From BTUB01 sp964392765 (lineage in GTDB: Bacteria > Babelota > Babeliae > Babelales > Vermiphilaceae), in NCBI GenBank assembly GCA_964392765.1, contig CAYMRF010000015.1, positions 1-24,807 of the forward strand: a stretch of 24,807 nucleotides of DNA, written 5' to 3'. Below are positions 23,417 to 24,807 of this stretch, piece by piece (the stretch's first letter is position 1; every line of letters begins with the position of its first letter). The translations under genes and the position numbers were made by a program. A model generated the notes under the pieces. The model was not told the origin of the DNA. It made no database searches and saw nothing but the letters and a program-made list of their open reading frames with translations.

Positions 23417-24595
23417 TCATACACATTCATTTCTACAAGACTCTAACTTTGGCATACCAAAAAATGCGCGCGCGCGTTGTAGAACGCGTCCAAATTCTTC
23501 CTCATGTGGCGTATCATTATGAGCACCTTTTATAAAGGTACCTCCCAATACACCAACTTCATCTTGGGCAGCGTTTGGTAATCTTTTAGGGAATATATAA
23601 CACAGATTCAATGCAGGCAATCCACTATCGGTAACACCATTTCCCAGCTCAAGTTCGAGCGTATATTCAAGTTCGCTCGGTTTTTGACCCTTTAAAAGCA
23701 AAAGGTGTCCTTGTACTGGCATGAGAGAATTTGCATCAGCGGGCACTAATTTACGCGCGTCGAGTCCAGAGCAGTTAAATACTACTGAATGGGGCAATTT
23801 ATCCAAATCTACTACTTCTTGTTGTATAAATTTAACGCCATGTGCTTCTAAAAATGCCGATAGTCTTTGCATCATACCGGGCGTATCAATAAATATATTA
23901 TCATCGTAGACAACCATATTTTTTCGAGTGCCATTTTTAAAATCCACAATAACGTCTTTTGCCGGTTGCATAACGCCGGCTTTCACACAAGCTTCAAGAT
24001 CAGAAGTTGCTCGATCAGCAAAATATGCTGGTAACCTACGCGCTCCACCATTAAAATCAGGATGCTTTCCCGTTGCTATCTGTTTATATTCTTCGAAAGA
24101 TGCTGCAATCCAGCCATTAACACGATCACGAATAGCTTTATTAGGATTGCTTGATTCGTGAGCAAATAATCCACCCGCTTTATGTGAGGTAAGATTATCA
24201 AATTCGCGTGCAATTATCTGAGGTTTGCGTCCAGATTTCACTAGCATATATGCAGCTGCTAGGCCACTTACTCCCCCACCAATCACCGCTATATCTTTTA
24301 CGTTATCTTCTGGTTGTAATAAACCAACTGCTTCTCGTGCAGCGCCCCATGCCATAGTCCAACCACCACTGCCGTGCCCGTAATCGTGAATAATAGTTTT
24401 ATTATTCGCTCGCACTTCTCGTTCAATACGCGGTTGTCCTTCGCGGCGCGGTCTATGACACAACACTTTTTGCAACACATTATCCACCTCTAACTTGGGT
24501 GGCATGAGATATCGGACCTCTATATTCTGCGGAGCCTCGCAAGCACATGCTTGTAAAACTATAAAAAAACTTATTAGAAATTTATTTGATGTCAT
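23417..24595 (-). CDS. Exported D-amino-acid-oxidase-like flavoprotein with circularly permuted order
   Basis: The 392-residue product has a signal peptide (MTSNKFLISFFIVLQAC; LQAC is close to a lipobox). Next, at residues 46-90, comes the segment that ends ordinary DAAO/DASPO proteins: HRPRREGQPRIERE, with an Arg at the place of the substrate-carboxylate Arg, then IIHDYGHGSGGWTMAWG. Only after it comes the FAD Rossmann motif IAVIGGGVSGLAAAYML (GxGxxG at 106-111). The protein ends just past CYIFP...VGVLGGTF and a short helix, where the moved piece would normally follow. ATG 24593-24595 is preferred to a TTG six bases upstream because AAGGA (24603-24607) is well placed. Expected reaction: oxidative deamination of a D-amino acid outside the cytoplasm (inference). 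I recall generically annotated exported oxidoreductases with this order but cannot check. Confidence 0.85.
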   Translation of the reverse strand: MTSNKFLISFFIVLQACACEAPQNIEVRYLMPPKLEVDNVLQKVLCHRPRREGQPRIEREVRANNKTIIHDYGHGSGGWTMAWGAAREAVGLLQPEDNVKDIAVIGGGVSGLAAAYMLVKSGRKPQIIAREFDNLTSHKAGGLFAHESSNPNKAIRDRVNGWIAASFEEYKQIATGKHPDFNGGARRLPAYFADRATSDLEACVKAGVMQPAKDVIVDFKNGTRKNMVVYDDNIFIDTPGMMQRLSAFLEAHGVKFIQQEVVDLDKLPHSVVFNCSGLDARKLVPADANSLMPVQGHLLLLKGQKPSELEYTLELELGNGVTDSGLPALNLCYIFPKRLPNAAQDEVGVLGGTFIKGAHNDTPHEEEFGRVLQRARAFFGMPKLESCRNECV

Positions 24596-24634
24596 AAGCA
24601 AATCCTTACTATATTTTTCAAAAATTTGGCTGCA

Positions 24635-24663
24635 ATTATATATTTATTTTTGCTCTTTGACAA
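24635..24663 (-). promoter_or_regulatory. Sigma70-type promoter of the DAAO-like/PLP-enzyme unit
   Basis: On the minus strand TTGTCA (24658-24663) and an exact TATAAT (24635-24640) are 17 bases apart, the ideal spacing. Transcription would start near 24628, giving a leader of about 33 bases to the ATG at 24595. It is the best promoter match in the window and begins 17 bases beyond the tRNA-Arg 3' end. Confidence 0.75.
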
Positions 24664-24679
24664 TCTAAAGTTTCACAAA

Positions 24680-24711
24680 TGCGCCCGACGGGATTTGAAC
24701 CTGTGGCCTTC
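24680..24711 (-). tRNA. tRNA-Arg 3' half (T arm and acceptor strand); 5' half not found in window
   Basis: Read on the minus strand, GGCC is followed by a T arm (ACAGG, loop TTCAAAT, CCCGT; one A-C mismatch), the acceptor strand CGGGCGC and discriminator A at 24680. CGGGCGC with AGGCC in the variable region is typical of tRNA-Arg. The matching 5' strand GCGCCCG, a D arm and an anticodon arm are not found in the 96 bases that remain, which instead carry palindromic repeat sequence. Either the gene is interrupted by an insert that runs past the window edge, or this is a tRNA 3'-end copy such as an integration site. Confidence 0.6.
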
Positions 24712-24775
24712 CGTCTTCGCATCTTGCTACGCCGGACTTACGACAGATTGGATATCTGCGCTAACCCGAAGTAGC

Positions 24776-24806
24776 TTGCCGAGGCGGAAGCCCCGGATAA
24801 GCGTAG
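24776..24806 (+). repeat. Repeat block shared with element A
   Basis: TTGCCGAG.C.GAAG.CCCGGATAAG.GTAG matches 12961-12991 at 27 of 31 bases in the same orientation. It is GC-rich and lies at the window edge, upstream of the tRNA-Arg 3' half as read on the minus strand. The intervening 24712-24775 contains a 5-bp hairpin (CAGAT-ATCCA-ATCTG, minus strand) and an imperfect palindrome CCGTCTTCGC...GCTACGCCGG. Confidence 0.6.
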
Positions 24807-24807
24807 A

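Overview
The window suggests a moderately AT-rich Gram-negative-type bacterium with a small cell-envelope repertoire and an unusually large set of exported proteins. Ordinary housekeeping genes (rpiB, pgk, dnaA, pssA, psd, a LolC/E-type permease) alternate with runs of signal-peptide-bearing proteins. Many of those are recent duplicates or belong to no family I recognise. The mix (FtsH-like AAA proteins, exported NlpC/P60, C39 and C11 peptidases, palindromic intergenic repeats) reminds me of host-associated lineages such as Candidatus Dependentiae (TM6/Babelae). That placement is inference from gene content, not from a marker-gene search.

Layout. At 3-1589 is the 3' part of a membrane-anchored FtsH-like AAA protein whose M41 zinc ligands are mostly lost, ending at a clear terminator. 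At 1640-4607 are rpiB (minus) and, divergently, a LolC/E-type permease abutting pgk. At 4597-7511 are an unrecognised gene, an exported kinase-like protein, a tandem pair of small exported proteins with a weak chagasin-like look, and a small exported protein. At 7585-11362 is a minus-strand run: C39-like peptidase, N-acetylmuramoyl-L-alanine amidase, then dnaA behind a palindromic element. At 11566-14389 are two tandem NlpC/P60-type proteins. The first has an intact Cys/His; the second has lost both, and palindromic MITE-like elements lie on both sides of it. At 14572-15944 is the psd-pssA phosphatidylethanolamine operon (ATGA overlap). At 16019-19368 are four unrecognised exported/membrane proteins, two of them tandem paralogues. 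At 19489-21959 are an FAD/NAD(P) oxidoreductase and a C11 clostripain-like peptidase. At 22060-24595 is a two-gene unit with a good sigma70-type promoter: a circularly permuted D-amino-acid-oxidase-like flavoprotein and a PLP enzyme of the ACC deaminase/D-cysteine desulfhydrase family, both with export signals. The right edge holds the 3' half of a tRNA-Arg next to a repeat that also occurs inside the element at 12891-13089.

How it fits together. Many exported products act, or probably act, on peptidoglycan or its breakdown products: amidase, NlpC/P60 pair, C39-like peptidase, and the secreted D-amino-acid oxidase-like plus D-cysteine-desulfhydrase-like pair. A cell-wall or D-amino-acid scavenging role outside the cytoplasm is a reasonable hypothesis. 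The strongest candidates for something little described are the permuted, exported DAAO-like protein with its exported PLP partner, the NlpC/P60 enzyme/pseudoenzyme pair, the FtsH-like pseudoprotease, and the repeat family that reaches a tRNA gene. Three tandem duplications of exported proteins (6401-7242, 11566-14389, 17801-19368) in under 25 kb indicate active diversification of the secretome.
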